A stretch of 64,000 nt of DNA, taken from NCBI GenBank assembly GCA_025462725.1, contig JAOAPE010000003.1, positions 310,001-374,000 of the forward strand, in the 5' to 3' direction. Shown one piece after another: positions 38,740 through 47,004 of this stretch (its first letter is position 1; each line of letters begins with the position of its first letter). Source of the DNA: Terriglobales bacterium (GTDB taxonomy: Bacteria > Acidobacteriota > Terriglobia > Terriglobales > Acidobacteriaceae). Both the position numbers and the translations under genes were made by a program. Below the pieces are notes generated by a model. The model saw only the letters and a program-made list of their open reading frames with translations. It had not been told where the DNA came from and did not search any database.

Positions 38740-38970
38740 GTGTTTTTGACCTCAGAGTTGGATTGGAAGGTGGAACTCAGACAAGATTATCAGATTGCAA
38801 ATTAGAAGGGGCCGAAAGCTGGTGACCCTCGTTACCAGCTCTCGACCCCATCTCCCAGGTTCTGTGGTAGGTGAGTGCAGTATGCAATGGAATGATCGGG
38901 TTGAATAGATTACGGAAGTAGGTGATTCATCGCGTATGGGACAGTGGCCAGTGGTACATCATCCGCCACG

Positions 38971-39630
38971 CTATTTGGCCGACGTCACCAGCGAATGCGT
39001 GATCGCGTGAACTGAGAGCGCGATTCGATTCTGCACACCCACTTTACGCATGAGTTTCGCGACGTGAGCTTTTACTGTGCGTTCTTCGATCGTTAGTGCC
39101 GCTCCGATCTCCTTGTTTGATCTGCCAGCAACAAGAAGTTCAAGAACTTCCTTCTCCCGGTCGGTGAAGTTCACACGGCCTGCGGGAAATATTCGGCCCG
39201 GTGATGACGTGACTCGCTCGATAAAGATTGACAGCACGCGACGCGGCGCCCAAACGGATCCCCCATTCACCATACGAATAGCCTGGATGAACTCCTCAGC
39301 CGTGGCTGCTTCATCCACGTATCCTTTCGCGCCAGCCGCAACCGCCTTGAGGATGGTCTCATCGTCGGCGCCGGTACCCGTGACAATGATCCGCAAGTCA
39401 GGGCGCGCGGCTTTCATGCCTGCCATCAGATCGAACAAGTTTTGCCCGTTGCGGCTCCCCAGCAGTACCAGGTCTATGTTCGTGGTAGCTCCGAGTTCCG
39501 GCAACGTGTGGGAGACCAACTCGAGGTCCTGCTCAGAATCGAAAAGCGAACGGAATCCAATGAACCTGAGGGGATCGCTCTCAACTACAGCGATCCTGAT
39601 GCGTGGCTTCTTTGCGACAGCAGCTTTCAT
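38971..39630 (-). CDS. LuxR/NarL-type response regulator with degenerate receiver
   Basis: The protein has 219 residues from the ATG at 39630, which has AGGGGAA just upstream; the ATG at 39654 has none. An N-terminal receiver-like domain (about 1-125) and a C-terminal helix-turn-helix of the LuxR type (TDREKEVLELLVAGRSNKEIG and ERTVKAHVAKLMRKVG) are clear. The phosphoacceptor Asp is replaced by glycine (DLVLLGSRNG, G58). The lysine in GAKGY is kept and the acidic pair is only partial (VVESDP). It is likely regulated without phosphorylation. No sensor kinase lies nearby. Confidence 0.9.
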   Translation of the reverse strand: MKAAVAKKPRIRIAVVESDPLRFIGFRSLFDSEQDLELVSHTLPELGATTNIDLVLLGSRNGQNLFDLMAGMKAARPDLRIIVTGTGADDETILKAVAAGAKGYVDEAATAEEFIQAIRMVNGGSVWAPRRVLSIFIERVTSSPGRIFPAGRVNFTDREKEVLELLVAGRSNKEIGAALTIEERTVKAHVAKLMRKVGVQNRIALSVHAITHSLVTSAK

Positions 39631-39760
39631 GATTCCCCTGGAAGGATTTGCCATTCAGAATTGAATACAGAATAGCCGCAATCGGCCACCGGGCAAAGCG
39701 CAAACGCTACTGAGGACATGTACTAAGGGACATGTACCCTGCGTCTCTAAGTACAAGGAC

Positions 39761-40477
39761 TTAATGTTTAAGCTGGGAGATGCGGGCAGATTCGCCCTTG
39801 AACTCACGAATGGAGCGGATATCGTCTTTTCCTAAGAGGAATCCGGCGCCGTATCCGCCACAAAAATCAGGCTGCGCCATGTGTTCCGCTTCGCATTTCG
39901 CGGTGGCCAACTGACCCAATCCGGGGGCGTAAGCAGTGGACTCTGCGCTGCTGAACCCATCTTGATATCCACGTCCTACACCAGCATCGAAACTGTAAGT
40001 CGTCATTTTTGGCAGGTAACTACGCCTGGGAACTGCCGGGGTTTGGCTTATTGCGTCCGGTGCCACCTGTGCCGCCAGGTCGGTCAACTCCTGGGTGCTT
40101 CGAAAAGCTTGTCCAGAGTAACTATCGGCGTATCCAGCCCGATAACCGCTGGCGAAGCCCTGCATGTAACTCTTCTTGTCACCGAACTCGTGTCGGTACC
40201 CAGTCACCCTTGCGACCTTTTTGTTGGCATCCGGTGAATGGAGCAGATGATAGTCTTCATTTCCGAAGTGAAATCCTTCTTCGTAACCGTGCCTGTGGCC
40301 ATGCGCGAACGCGGAGAAAGTGTAGACACTTCGTGCGGAGTCTTGAGTGATGTGAAAGTCGCCTGTTTTAACCGGGGATGATTGCTGTGCGGAAGTCGAG
40401 GTGACCAACGCTCCAAGGAAGACAACACCTAACCAGATTCGGCCCGATAAAAACACCAATTCCTCGCAATCGAACAA
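39761..40477 (-). CDS. Exported glycine-tyrosine repeat protein, unknown function
   Basis: Family not recognised. The 238-residue protein has a signal-peptide-like N-terminus (LGVVFLGALVTSTSAQ). Its start is uncertain: TTG 40477, or GTG 40456 which follows GAGGAA closely. The mature part repeats a G-Y-x-x-G-F/Y pattern: HGYEEGFHFG, SYMQGFASGYRAGYADSY, GRGYQDGFSS and GGYGAGFLLG. Similar YxxG-type repeats are common in small exported acidobacterial proteins. There are two cysteines late in the chain. It lies alone between the response regulator and queC genes. Confidence 0.75.
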   Translation of the reverse strand: MFDCEELVFLSGRIWLGVVFLGALVTSTSAQQSSPVKTGDFHITQDSARSVYTFSAFAHGHRHGYEEGFHFGNEDYHLLHSPDANKKVARVTGYRHEFGDKKSYMQGFASGYRAGYADSYSGQAFRSTQELTDLAAQVAPDAISQTPAVPRRSYLPKMTTYSFDAGVGRGYQDGFSSAESTAYAPGLGQLATAKCEAEHMAQPDFCGGYGAGFLLGKDDIRSIREFKGESARISQLKH

Positions 40478-40535
40478 TCAGATGTCCGTAATGTTTTGCG
40501 AGATGTAACAACTGCTCGGGGCGCGATGCGCCAAA

Positions 40536-41246
40536 TCACGACCTTGCGTAGGAAACCGGATCGACCAGCCCATTCTGTTCAAAGCCCTTGCGCCGCAAAA
40601 TGCACGCGTCGCACCTGCCACATGCGTCTCCGCCAATTGGATCGTAACAACTGACGGTCATTGAGTAATCCACCCCGAGTGACACTCCACGAGCGATAAT
40701 CTCAGCCTTTGAGAGGCTGATCAGCGGTGTATGAATACGCAGCTTATTGCCTTCCACAGCGGCCTTTGTGGCTAAGTTTGCCATGTGCTCGTAAGCCTCA
40801 ATGTATTCAGGACGGCAGTCTGGATAGCCGCTGTAATCCACCGCGTTCACACCGATGAAGATGTCATTGCTGTGCAGAACTTCAGCCCACGCTAAGGCGA
40901 ATGACAAGAAGATAGTGTTCCTGGCGGGAACGTAGGTGATTGGAATCTCCTGCGTCATCTCCTTCGATTCCCGTCCCTTGGGAACGGCAATGTCGCTCGT
41001 TAGTGCGGACCCTCCAAAAGTACGCAGGTCGATATCCGCAATGACGTGCTGCGCAACTCCCATGCGCGTGGCAATCTTCTTGGCCGCTTCAATCTCTAAT
41101 GAGTGTCGCTGACCATAGCGAAAGGTCATGGCGTAGGGACTAAAACCCTCGGCTTTTGCAATCGCCAGAACCGTGCTGGAATCCAATCCGCCGCTCAGCA
41201 GGACAACTGCCGGGTTCCACGCTGCGATTGTTCTATCGCCACTCAT
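40536..41246 (-). CDS. queC: 7-cyano-7-deazaguanine synthase (queuosine biosynthesis)
   Basis: The protein has 236 residues from ATG 41246; extra codons back to 41300 are not conserved. QueC forms preQ0 from 7-carboxy-7-deazaguanine with ATP and ammonia. The PP-loop motif [12 protein letters not shown] is at about residues 16-27. YGQRHSLEI and [14 protein letters not shown] are standard. Zn-binding cysteines lie near the C-terminus ([17 protein letters not shown]). No other que genes are in the window. Between this gene and the ATP-grasp gene is a strong terminator for the latter. Confidence 0.95.
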   Translation of the reverse strand: MSGDRTIAAWNPAVVLLSGGLDSSTVLAIAKAEGFSPYAMTFRYGQRHSLEIEAAKKIATRMGVAQHVIADIDLRTFGGSALTSDIAVPKGRESKEMTQEIPITYVPARNTIFLSFALAWAEVLHSNDIFIGVNAVDYSGYPDCRPEYIEAYEHMANLATKAAVEGNKLRIHTPLISLSKAEIIARGVSLGVDYSMTVSCYDPIGGDACGRCDACILRRKGFEQNGLVDPVSYARS

Positions 41247-41311
41247 CTGTTCAGCATAAATGGGAATTGCGGACGCGAGAAGTATTTTCGAAATACCCAA
41301 CTAACGCCTAT

Positions 41312-41341
41312 AAAACAAAAGGAGAGGCGCAAAGCCTCTCC
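41312..41341 (-). terminator. Rho-independent terminator after the ATP-grasp gene
   Basis: A perfect 8-bp stem (GGAGAGGC, loop GCAAA, GCCTCTCC) is flanked on the left by AAAACAAAA, so the minus-strand transcript ends in a U-rich run. It lies 22 nt beyond the ATP-grasp stop at 41364. The other side (CTTTTTATTT) could also terminate plus-strand transcripts. Confidence 0.88.
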
Positions 41342-41363
41342 CTTTTTATTTCTAAAAACTTGC

Positions 41364-42431
41364 TTAGGACTGTGCTCGTGACCAAGCCATATCCACGATC
41401 TCGCCTATCAGCTGCGTGTAATTGCGTCCCGACTTCTTTGCAGCCATCGCGAATTCCTGTGAGCTTGCCAGCCACGGATTCGGATTCGCCTCAATCACAT
41501 AAACTTCTTTCTTCTTGTTCACGCGCATATCAATACGCCCGTAATCACGAAACTTCAGTGCGCTGAATGCGAGCCGGGCAGTTTCGGTTACCTTCTCCGT
41601 GATCTCTTCATCCAAATCTTCGGCCAGCGCGGACTTCGTCAGCTTGTATGCTTCGGTCTCGCGATCAAACTTTACATCTTGGCCGGCGACGCGAGGCGTC
41701 CCTTTCGGCAGCTTCGAAAGATCCAGTTCGATTAGTGGCAATACGTCTGGGATCGAGTTCCCCAAAACTGCCGCATAGATTTCTCGGCCATCAATGTATT
41801 CTTCGATCAACGCCGGAGAATCGAACTCTTCGTGGATGTAGTGAATCCGTTCCATCAACTCTTTCACGCTATCCACTACGGAGTCGCCATCAATACCGAT
41901 CGATCCATCTTCTGAAGTGGGTTTCACGATCAGTGGAAAACTGATGTCATGCGAGTGGTCGAGCATTCCTTTGTATGAGGTCGCAAAGAACGGCGTCCTT
42001 ATTCCGTGGAATTGAAAAAGTTTCTTCGCAACGGATTTGTCTTGGCCCAGGAAAAGTCCGCGCGGACCGGTGCCCGTATAAGGTACGTGGATCAAATCCA
42101 TGTAAGCAGCGATGCTCATGTCCATGGTGTCATCGCCGGCGTATGACTCTGTCAGATTGAAGACAAGATTTGCGCCGCAACGACTCAATGAGAAGAGCGA
42201 TTGCTTTGTACCATCCAGCACTTGGTAAAAAGGCTCGTGGCCGAGCTTTTCCAGTGCTTCGAAGATCTCTTCGCGATCTTCTTTCAGCTTTTTCTTTTGC
42301 TTCTTCGGCTTGCCGTTTTTTCCGTTCTTGCCATTTTTGCCAGCTTTAACTTCTTCAAGCTCGGGAACAGGCGTTGGCTCTTCGTCCCAAATGTCATAGA
42401 GCACGGCAATCTTCAGTTTTGTGGTGCCCAT
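41364..42431 (-). CDS. D-Ala-D-Ala ligase-like ATP-grasp protein
   Basis: The protein has 355 residues from ATG 42431; residues back to 42479 look non-coding. An N-terminal domain has an unusual insert of three GKN repeats and a Lys-rich run (about 31-49). The ATP-grasp core follows: KLFQFHGIRTPFFA, FPLIVKPTSEDGSIGI, ALIEEYIDGREIYAAVLG and the Mg-binding end DYGRIDMRVNKKKEVYVIEANPNPW. Overall like Ddl, but the Ddl signature loops differ, so the substrate is uncertain. Downstream of a zinc-metallopeptidase gene by 69 nt, with its own terminator. Confidence 0.8.
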   Translation of the reverse strand: MGTTKLKIAVLYDIWDEEPTPVPELEEVKAGKNGKNGKNGKPKKQKKKLKEDREEIFEALEKLGHEPFYQVLDGTKQSLFSLSRCGANLVFNLTESYAGDDTMDMSIAAYMDLIHVPYTGTGPRGLFLGQDKSVAKKLFQFHGIRTPFFATSYKGMLDHSHDISFPLIVKPTSEDGSIGIDGDSVVDSVKELMERIHYIHEEFDSPALIEEYIDGREIYAAVLGNSIPDVLPLIELDLSKLPKGTPRVAGQDVKFDRETEAYKLTKSALAEDLDEEITEKVTETARLAFSALKFRDYGRIDMRVNKKKEVYVIEANPNPWLASSQEFAMAAKKSGRNYTQLIGEIVDMAWSRAQS

Positions 42432-42500
42432 GCACACCTCTATGGGTATTCTGACCCTGTTCGCATGAGAAATCCACAAAAGAAGTACAAACTTTGTTTA

Positions 42501-43514
42501 TCAACTTTGTACGAACTTACCGCGTGATAGATAGTTCATCGCCATTGCCGTGCAAAAAACCGTTAGCTCTGTCAGATATTGTTTCTCGCAATCCACCTGT
42601 GCTTTCAATCCGAGCTCAGTCAATCGCTTCTCAATAGCTTCCAATAGATTCTTGATCAGCGGACGTTGCACTCCGGTCCAATAAGTCAGCTTGTCCGTGA
42701 TGACTTTTCTGTTCTCGCGCAAGAAATCCACTGCGGGACGGACGCCTTTCCTTTTTCGCGACGAAACGTTGAAGATGTCCTTGAGATCGTTATCGAGTAG
42801 GAGTTCATCTCCATCGCGCGGAGTAACAGTGTGGTTCTCGTAGAACTGTTCGACGGTATCATCCATCTCTTCTACGGTGAGATCGGTATTCCCTTGCGGA
42901 CGGAGCGGATCGGCGCCACCAAACTTCTTGCTGATGCGCTCCATGTATTTGAGCTTCTGCATCGCGCCCCAACCTTCGTAGCGCTTGCGCCAGTTGGATC
43001 GAGGAGTCATCCACACGGCGAAAGTCTCTGCAAAGTCTTCGTCGGGATGTTTTTGTGCGTACCATCCCTCCATGTGGCGGACGAACCGTCGTGAGAATGG
43101 AATGGGCTTGTAGTTCTCGCGATACGGCTTACGAAAAGAACCGAACAGCTCGTGCCATTCCGGGGTCTTATAAAGTTGGTATGCGTAATTGAAAGCGTGT
43201 CCCGCTTCATGACGCATGTACATCATGATCTGTCGAGAGTCTTCCAGGTCGTTCATCTCGCGTTCGAGCTTTTGCAGTTTTGGATCGGCAAGATAAAAGG
43301 GTATTCCAATGACTGGCTCTTCAGAGGGACATCCCCATTCATCGCTCAGATATACCAACGGACGGAATTTCTTTAGTCCCTTTTTTTCCAGCTCGCGATA
43401 GAGCTGGTGGACGAATCTCTCTACCGATGATCCTTCAATCTTGAGCCCCAGGTCGCGGATGGGCTTGCTCAGCAGCTCTTTAACGTCAGGGGGCGCCTTC
43501 TCGAACGTGACCAT
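42501..43514 (-). CDS. Putative zinc-binding metallopeptidase
   Basis: The 337-residue cytoplasmic protein has no signal peptide. It contains HEAGH (H102, E103, H106) in MYMRHEAGHAFNYAY, and a later DEDFAETFAVWM that supplies the third ligand (E163) of a gluzincin. The family is annotated as putative zinc-binding metallopeptidase; the substrate is unknown. The Trp/Arg-rich middle and helical C-terminus (KNLLEAIEKRLTELG) have no recognised domain. It lies just upstream of the ATP-grasp gene and probably in the same transcript. Confidence 0.78.
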   Translation of the reverse strand: MVTFEKAPPDVKELLSKPIRDLGLKIEGSSVERFVHQLYRELEKKGLKKFRPLVYLSDEWGCPSEEPVIGIPFYLADPKLQKLEREMNDLEDSRQIMMYMRHEAGHAFNYAYQLYKTPEWHELFGSFRKPYRENYKPIPFSRRFVRHMEGWYAQKHPDEDFAETFAVWMTPRSNWRKRYEGWGAMQKLKYMERISKKFGGADPLRPQGNTDLTVEEMDDTVEQFYENHTVTPRDGDELLLDNDLKDIFNVSSRKRKGVRPAVDFLRENRKVITDKLTYWTGVQRPLIKNLLEAIEKRLTELGLKAQVDCEKQYLTELTVFCTAMAMNYLSRGKFVQS

Positions 43515-43600
43515 GAGTCAGAGAGCCTAGCACATCCGCAAAGAACTGGCAGACATGCTCCCAGAGGCTTGATTCCGCCGCATTTGGCGCAAATTTGTAG

Positions 43601-44440
43601 TCAGGCTGCGGCTTGAGCGCTTTGGCCAAAGAATTCCAGCATGTCCTCATTGATCCTATCTTTCAAAACGGAAGGGATGCCGTGAGGCGCACCCTTGTAG
43701 ATCTTCAGGGTGGCTCCTTTCACGATCTTGGATGACTGCAGTGCCGAAGCACCGATCGGGACTATCTGATCGTCATCGCCGTGAAGAATGAGCGTTGGCA
43801 CATCTATTCTTTTGAGGTCTTCAGTCAGGTCAGTTTCAGAAAAGACCTTGATGCAGTCGTAAGCCGCCTTCAGCCCGCACTGCATCCCTTGCAGCCAGAA
43901 GAAGTCGCGCAATCCCTGTGACACCGTCGCCCCGGGGCGATTCGCGCCATAGAACGGAGCGCCTAGGTCCTTAAAAAATTGCGCTCGATCCTTCCGGACG
44001 TCAGAGCGAAGTTCGTCGAAAGCTTCGATGGGAAGCCCTCCAGGGTTATCTTTCGTTTTGACCATAAGTGGCGGAATGGCGCTGATCAGCACAGCTTTAG
44101 CAACACGTTTCGTGCCGTGACGACCGATGTAGCGCGTGACCTCACCGCCTCCAGTCGAGTGGCCCACGTGAATGGCATCCTTCAGATCTAGCTTTTCCAC
44201 AAGAGCCGCAAGATCATCGGCATATGTATCCATATCATTGCCGTTCCACGGTTGTGACGACCGCCCATGACCCCGCCGGTCGTGCGCAATGCAGCGGTAT
44301 CCGCGATCAGCAAGAAACATCATTTGGTCCTCGAATGCATCGGCGCTGAGTGGCCATCCGTGGCTGAAGACGACGGGCTGTCCTGTGCCCCAATCCTTGT
44401 AATAAATCCGCGTGCCGTCTTTTATGGTGATGGTGGGCAT
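43601..44440 (-). CDS. Alpha/beta hydrolase (non-haem chloroperoxidase-like)
   Basis: The protein has 279 residues from ATG 44440, 7 nt after AAAGGAG; the start at 44479 is not supported. The fold I nucleophile elbow is [17 protein letters not shown] (Ser in GHSTGG). The acid is in [11 protein letters not shown] and the histidine in [29 protein letters not shown] and [13 protein letters not shown] are characteristic of the cofactor-free haloperoxidase/esterase group. Its natural substrate is unknown; esterase activity is most likely. It stands alone, upstream of the repeat island. Confidence 0.9.
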   Translation of the reverse strand: MPTITIKDGTRIYYKDWGTGQPVVFSHGWPLSADAFEDQMMFLADRGYRCIAHDRRGHGRSSQPWNGNDMDTYADDLAALVEKLDLKDAIHVGHSTGGGEVTRYIGRHGTKRVAKAVLISAIPPLMVKTKDNPGGLPIEAFDELRSDVRKDRAQFFKDLGAPFYGANRPGATVSQGLRDFFWLQGMQCGLKAAYDCIKVFSETDLTEDLKRIDVPTLILHGDDDQIVPIGASALQSSKIVKGATLKIYKGAPHGIPSVLKDRINEDMLEFFGQSAQAAA

Positions 44441-44584
44441 AGCATGTTCTCCTTTGCGTGGACGATACTCGGGAAACATCTCTGGTTCAACTTGAACACC
44501 CGCGTTGATTACGCGGGTGTTCGGCCAGTCGTTATACGGGCCTTGAAAGGGGACACTCGAACTTTGAAATCGACGCCTCAGATC

Positions 44585-44622
44585 TTAGTTCTGATTTGTG
44601 TCTTTAGTTCTGATTTTTGTCT
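44585..44622. repeat. 19-bp tandem repeat
   Basis: Two tandem copies of a 19-bp unit (TTAGTTCTGATTTGTGTCT, then the same with one change) lie in the gap 44480-44642, which holds no gene. They immediately precede the first copy of the long repeat and match in style the tandem units before the second copy. Confidence 0.75.
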
Positions 44623-44642
44623 TTTGTCTTTCAACATCTTGC

Positions 44643-44969
44643 CTTTGGTTTTCGGCGATTTTGAGCTCGAAGCTTGAACTACTGATTGGAACCTGAGATT
44701 TGTCCACTGGCGGAAACCGCAATTTGTCGCTGAAACGGCAACAGACACGCCACCAAGATGGAGCGCCATAGGCGCGGCGACGCGAAGCGCTTAGCCCAGC
44801 CCGTAAGGGCTGGGTAGGAACGTAAAACGATACGAGCGCCGGAGGCGCGGCAGCCTTGCCGCATGCCACGACAACATGGCAGGGCACGGCTTCAGCCGTG
44901 CTGGTCACACATCCATGGATGCGGCTTTGGTCCAGGGATTTTGAAACTTGAAACTCGAAACTGCTTTCC
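44643..44969. repeat. Long intergenic repeat, copy 1
   Basis: This block shares its whole modular order with 45612-45900: TTCGGCGA, GCTCGAA/CTTGAAC, TTTGTCC plus GGCGGAAAC-GCAATTTGT, AACGGCAACAG, GGAGCGCC-GAGGCGCGGC, AGCCCAGCCCGTAAGGGCTG, AACGTAAAACGAT, GAGCGCC-GAGGCGCGGCAGC, and finally TGAAACTTGAAACTCGAAAC. It also holds a GCACGGCTTCAGCCGTGC hairpin (44884-44901), absent from copy 2. No open reading frame with family character. Confidence 0.85.
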
Positions 44970-45010
44970 CGTAAGGTAAGATTTCAACCAGAATCGAGGA
45001 AACCTGCCTT

Positions 45011-45505
45011 ATGTTCTGTGACAAGTGCGGCAAAGAGATCCAAGCAGGACAACAATTCTGCAGCGCCTGCGGCAAGCCCGCACTCGCCACCACTGGCAAT
45101 TTCCAATACAAGAGCAAGGTCGCGCGACACGTCCACATCCTCGGCATCCTTTGGCTTGTCTATTCGGCGTTCACTTTCATCGGGTCCTGCATTCTCTTCA
45201 TTCTCGCCATGACCCTCTTCGGACCATACGGACATCTCAATGATCCCGATGTGCCCGTTCCCTTTCTCCACGTTCTCTTTGTTTTCCTGGGCACGTTCAT
45301 CCTGATCAAAGCCTTTGCTTCGCTGGCGATCGGTACTGGGCTACTCCAGAAGCAACCCTGGGCCCGGACACTGGCGCTCATCGTCGCCTTCCTCGCACTA
45401 TTGAATATTCCGGTCGGCATGGCTCTTGGCATCTACACGCTCTGGGTATTAATGTCCCCTTCGGCCGCCGAAGAATACCGCCGCCTATCAGAAACAACAC
45501 CCTAA
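45011..45505 (+). CDS. Zinc-ribbon membrane protein
   Basis: The 164-residue protein starts with a zinc ribbon (CDKCGKEIQAGQQFCSACGK; CxxC pairs at C3/C6 and C17/C20) followed by four hydrophobic segments (about residues 40-65, 85-105, 117-135, 140-160). Such zinc-ribbon plus membrane proteins are common in bacteria and of unknown role. It lies alone between two copies of a long repeat, so its promoter is probably within copy 1. Confidence 0.85.
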   Translation: MFCDKCGKEIQAGQQFCSACGKPALATTGNFQYKSKVARHVHILGILWLVYSAFTFIGSCILFILAMTLFGPYGHLNDPDVPVPFLHVLFVFLGTFILIKAFASLAIGTGLLQKQPWARTLALIVAFLALLNIPVGMALGIYTLWVLMSPSAAEEYRRLSETTP

Positions 45506-45567
45506 AAGCTGCTGAATGTTTAATCCTTTTCTGCGTTGCTTGCTGATCCTTTTGCTCTTTGTGTTTT

Positions 45568-45619
45568 AAGGTTTTGACTTTTTTCAAGATTTTGACTTTT
45601 TTCAAGGTTTTGACTTTGG
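45568..45619. repeat. 18-bp tandem repeat
   Basis: Three 18-bp units AAGGTTTTGACTTTTTTC (45568-45585, 45586-45603 with one change, 45604-45619 partial) form a direct tandem array. It lies immediately left of long repeat copy 2. No gene in 45506-45957. Confidence 0.85.
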
Positions 45620-45900
45620 TCGGCGACTTAAAAGCTCGAACTTGAACCTCGAAACAGCTTGGAGCATGAGCTTTGTTCACGGGCGGAAACTGCAATTTGT
45701 TCGACAAAACGGCAACAGGTATGCCAGCACAATGGAGCGCCAGAGGCGCGGCAACGCGAAGCGCATAGCCCAGCCCGTAAGGGCTGGTAGAAACGTAAAA
45801 CGATTCGAGCGCCAGAGGCGCGGCAGCCTTGCCGCACATGCCGAAACAATACCGGCGGCATGCCTAGCGATTTTGAAACTTGAAACTCGAAACTCTTTCC
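45612..45900. repeat. Long intergenic repeat, copy 2
   Basis: Second copy of the block at 44643-44969, in the same orientation, about 950 bp downstream. The palindromic core AGCCCAGCCCGTAAGGGCTG is at about 45767-45786 and the heptad tail TGAAACTTGAAACTCGAAAC at about 45873-45892. The two copies differ by scattered substitutions and one 44880-44930 insert. Confidence 0.85.
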
Positions 45901-45957
45901 CCTGTGCTCCTCTGTGTTCTCTGTGGTTCAATGTCTTAATTCGGACTGGTAACCGCT

Positions 45958-46536
45958 CTGCAAGAAATCGAAGTCAAATTCCGCATCGATAACCTGCCCG
46001 CCCTCGCGCGCAAACTCCGCGCCGCCGGCTTTTGCATAAAGACGCGCCGCACCCACGAGCTCAACACGCTCTACGATTTCCCTGACTCCTCCCTCCGACA
46101 GCGCGGCGAGGTCCTCCGCATCCGCAAGTACGGAGACGCATGGACGGTCACGCACAAGTCCAAAGGCACCACCGGACGCCACAAGACCCGCACCGAAACC
46201 GACACTCAAATCTCCGACGGCCAACAACTCGATTCCATCTTCAACACCCTCGGCCTCGCCCCTGCTTTCCGATACGAGAAATTCCGCACCGAATGGACCG
46301 ACGGCGAAGGTGACGTAGTCCTCGACGAAACTCCCATCGGCAACATCGCTGAGATCGAAGGCCCTCCCCGCTGGATCGATTCCACCGCCAAGAAACTCTC
46401 CATCACTCCCGACGCGTACAGCACCAAGTCCTACGTGCAACTCTTCCTTGAATGGAAACTCGCCAACGGAAGCCCCGCCCAAGACATGACCTGGAAGGCC
46501 CTAAACAAGCGAGTTCCAAGCAAACGACAGCCTTAG
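45958..46536 (+). CDS. CYTH-domain protein (class IV adenylate cyclase-like), apparent CTG start
   Basis: An intact 192-codon frame encodes a CYTH domain that begins QEIEVKFRIDN, with the ExExK metal/triphosphate motif at residues 3-7. The body has ELNTLYDFPDSSLRQRGEVLRIR, TVTHKSK, RYEKFRTEW and VLDETPIGNIAEIEGP, which closely match CyaB/ThTPase-like proteins. Upstream a stop (45937) closes the frame and no ATG, GTG or TTG lies between, so the likely start is CTG 45958, directly before the motif. An ATG two codons before the stop (45931) may be coincidental. Binds triphosphate substrates; exact activity unknown. Confidence 0.8.
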   Translation: MQEIEVKFRIDNLPALARKLRAAGFCIKTRRTHELNTLYDFPDSSLRQRGEVLRIRKYGDAWTVTHKSKGTTGRHKTRTETDTQISDGQQLDSIFNTLGLAPAFRYEKFRTEWTDGEGDVVLDETPIGNIAEIEGPPRWIDSTAKKLSITPDAYSTKSYVQLFLEWKLANGSPAQDMTWKALNKRVPSKRQP

Positions 46537-46608
46537 CAGCAACTCTGCCCTCATACCTGTGTTCAATCCAGCAAAGGTCCCTACGCCACGGGGAGGAAGG
46601 AATTACAC

Positions 46609-46965
46609 ATGCGAAAGTTAGGATTATTAGTTCTTGGAAGCGCGCTCGGCATCGGTACTGCAGCCTTTGCGCAAACCACCACTCCGGCGAATTCACCTTT
46701 AACGCCGGACATCAAGGCTGATCGCACAGACATCAAGCAAGACAAGCAAACACTTTCTCAGGAAAAGCAGCGGGCCAAGAACGATGCCCAGCGCCTCAAA
46801 GCCGACAAACGCGCCCACGCCAGCGCCAGCCAGCTTGCGGCAGACAAAGCCGCGGTCCAGCAGGATCGCGCCATCGTCAATGCCACAAAGACTGACATCG
46901 CCAAAGACAAGCGCGACGTGAAAAAGGACAAACGCAAGCGTCACCGCCGCAACGCCTACCGGTAA
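46609..46965 (+). CDS. Exported Lys/Ala-rich coiled-coil protein
   Basis: This 118-residue protein has a signal peptide (MRKLGLLVLGSALGIGTAAFAQ). The mature part is almost all charged helix: repeated KADRTDIKQDKQTLSQEKQR, KADKRAHASASQLAADKAAV and TDIAKDKRDVKKDKRKRHRR. A long amphipathic coiled coil with a very basic C-terminus is predicted. Small proteins of this type are frequent in Acidobacteriota; function unknown. AAGGAA lies about 10 nt upstream. The gap of 72 nt behind the CYTH gene holds nothing else. Confidence 0.8.
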   Translation: MRKLGLLVLGSALGIGTAAFAQTTTPANSPLTPDIKADRTDIKQDKQTLSQEKQRAKNDAQRLKADKRAHASASQLAADKAAVQQDRAIVNATKTDIAKDKRDVKKDKRKRHRRNAYR

Positions 46966-47004
46966 ACAATTGAGCGAGCAAAACAAAAAACTAGAAACTC
47001 GCCT

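Noticed and set aside
38740-38970. Gene or RNA in the 230-bp gap
   Set aside because: No coding pattern, hairpin or repeat was found.
44643-45900. Insertion sequence
   Set aside because: No transposase frame and no terminal inverted repeat at the ends. The modular repeat fits a non-coding family better.
45928-46482. Open frame on the minus strand
   Set aside because: It is the antisense of a clear CYTH domain and has no family character, although it starts with a standard codon.
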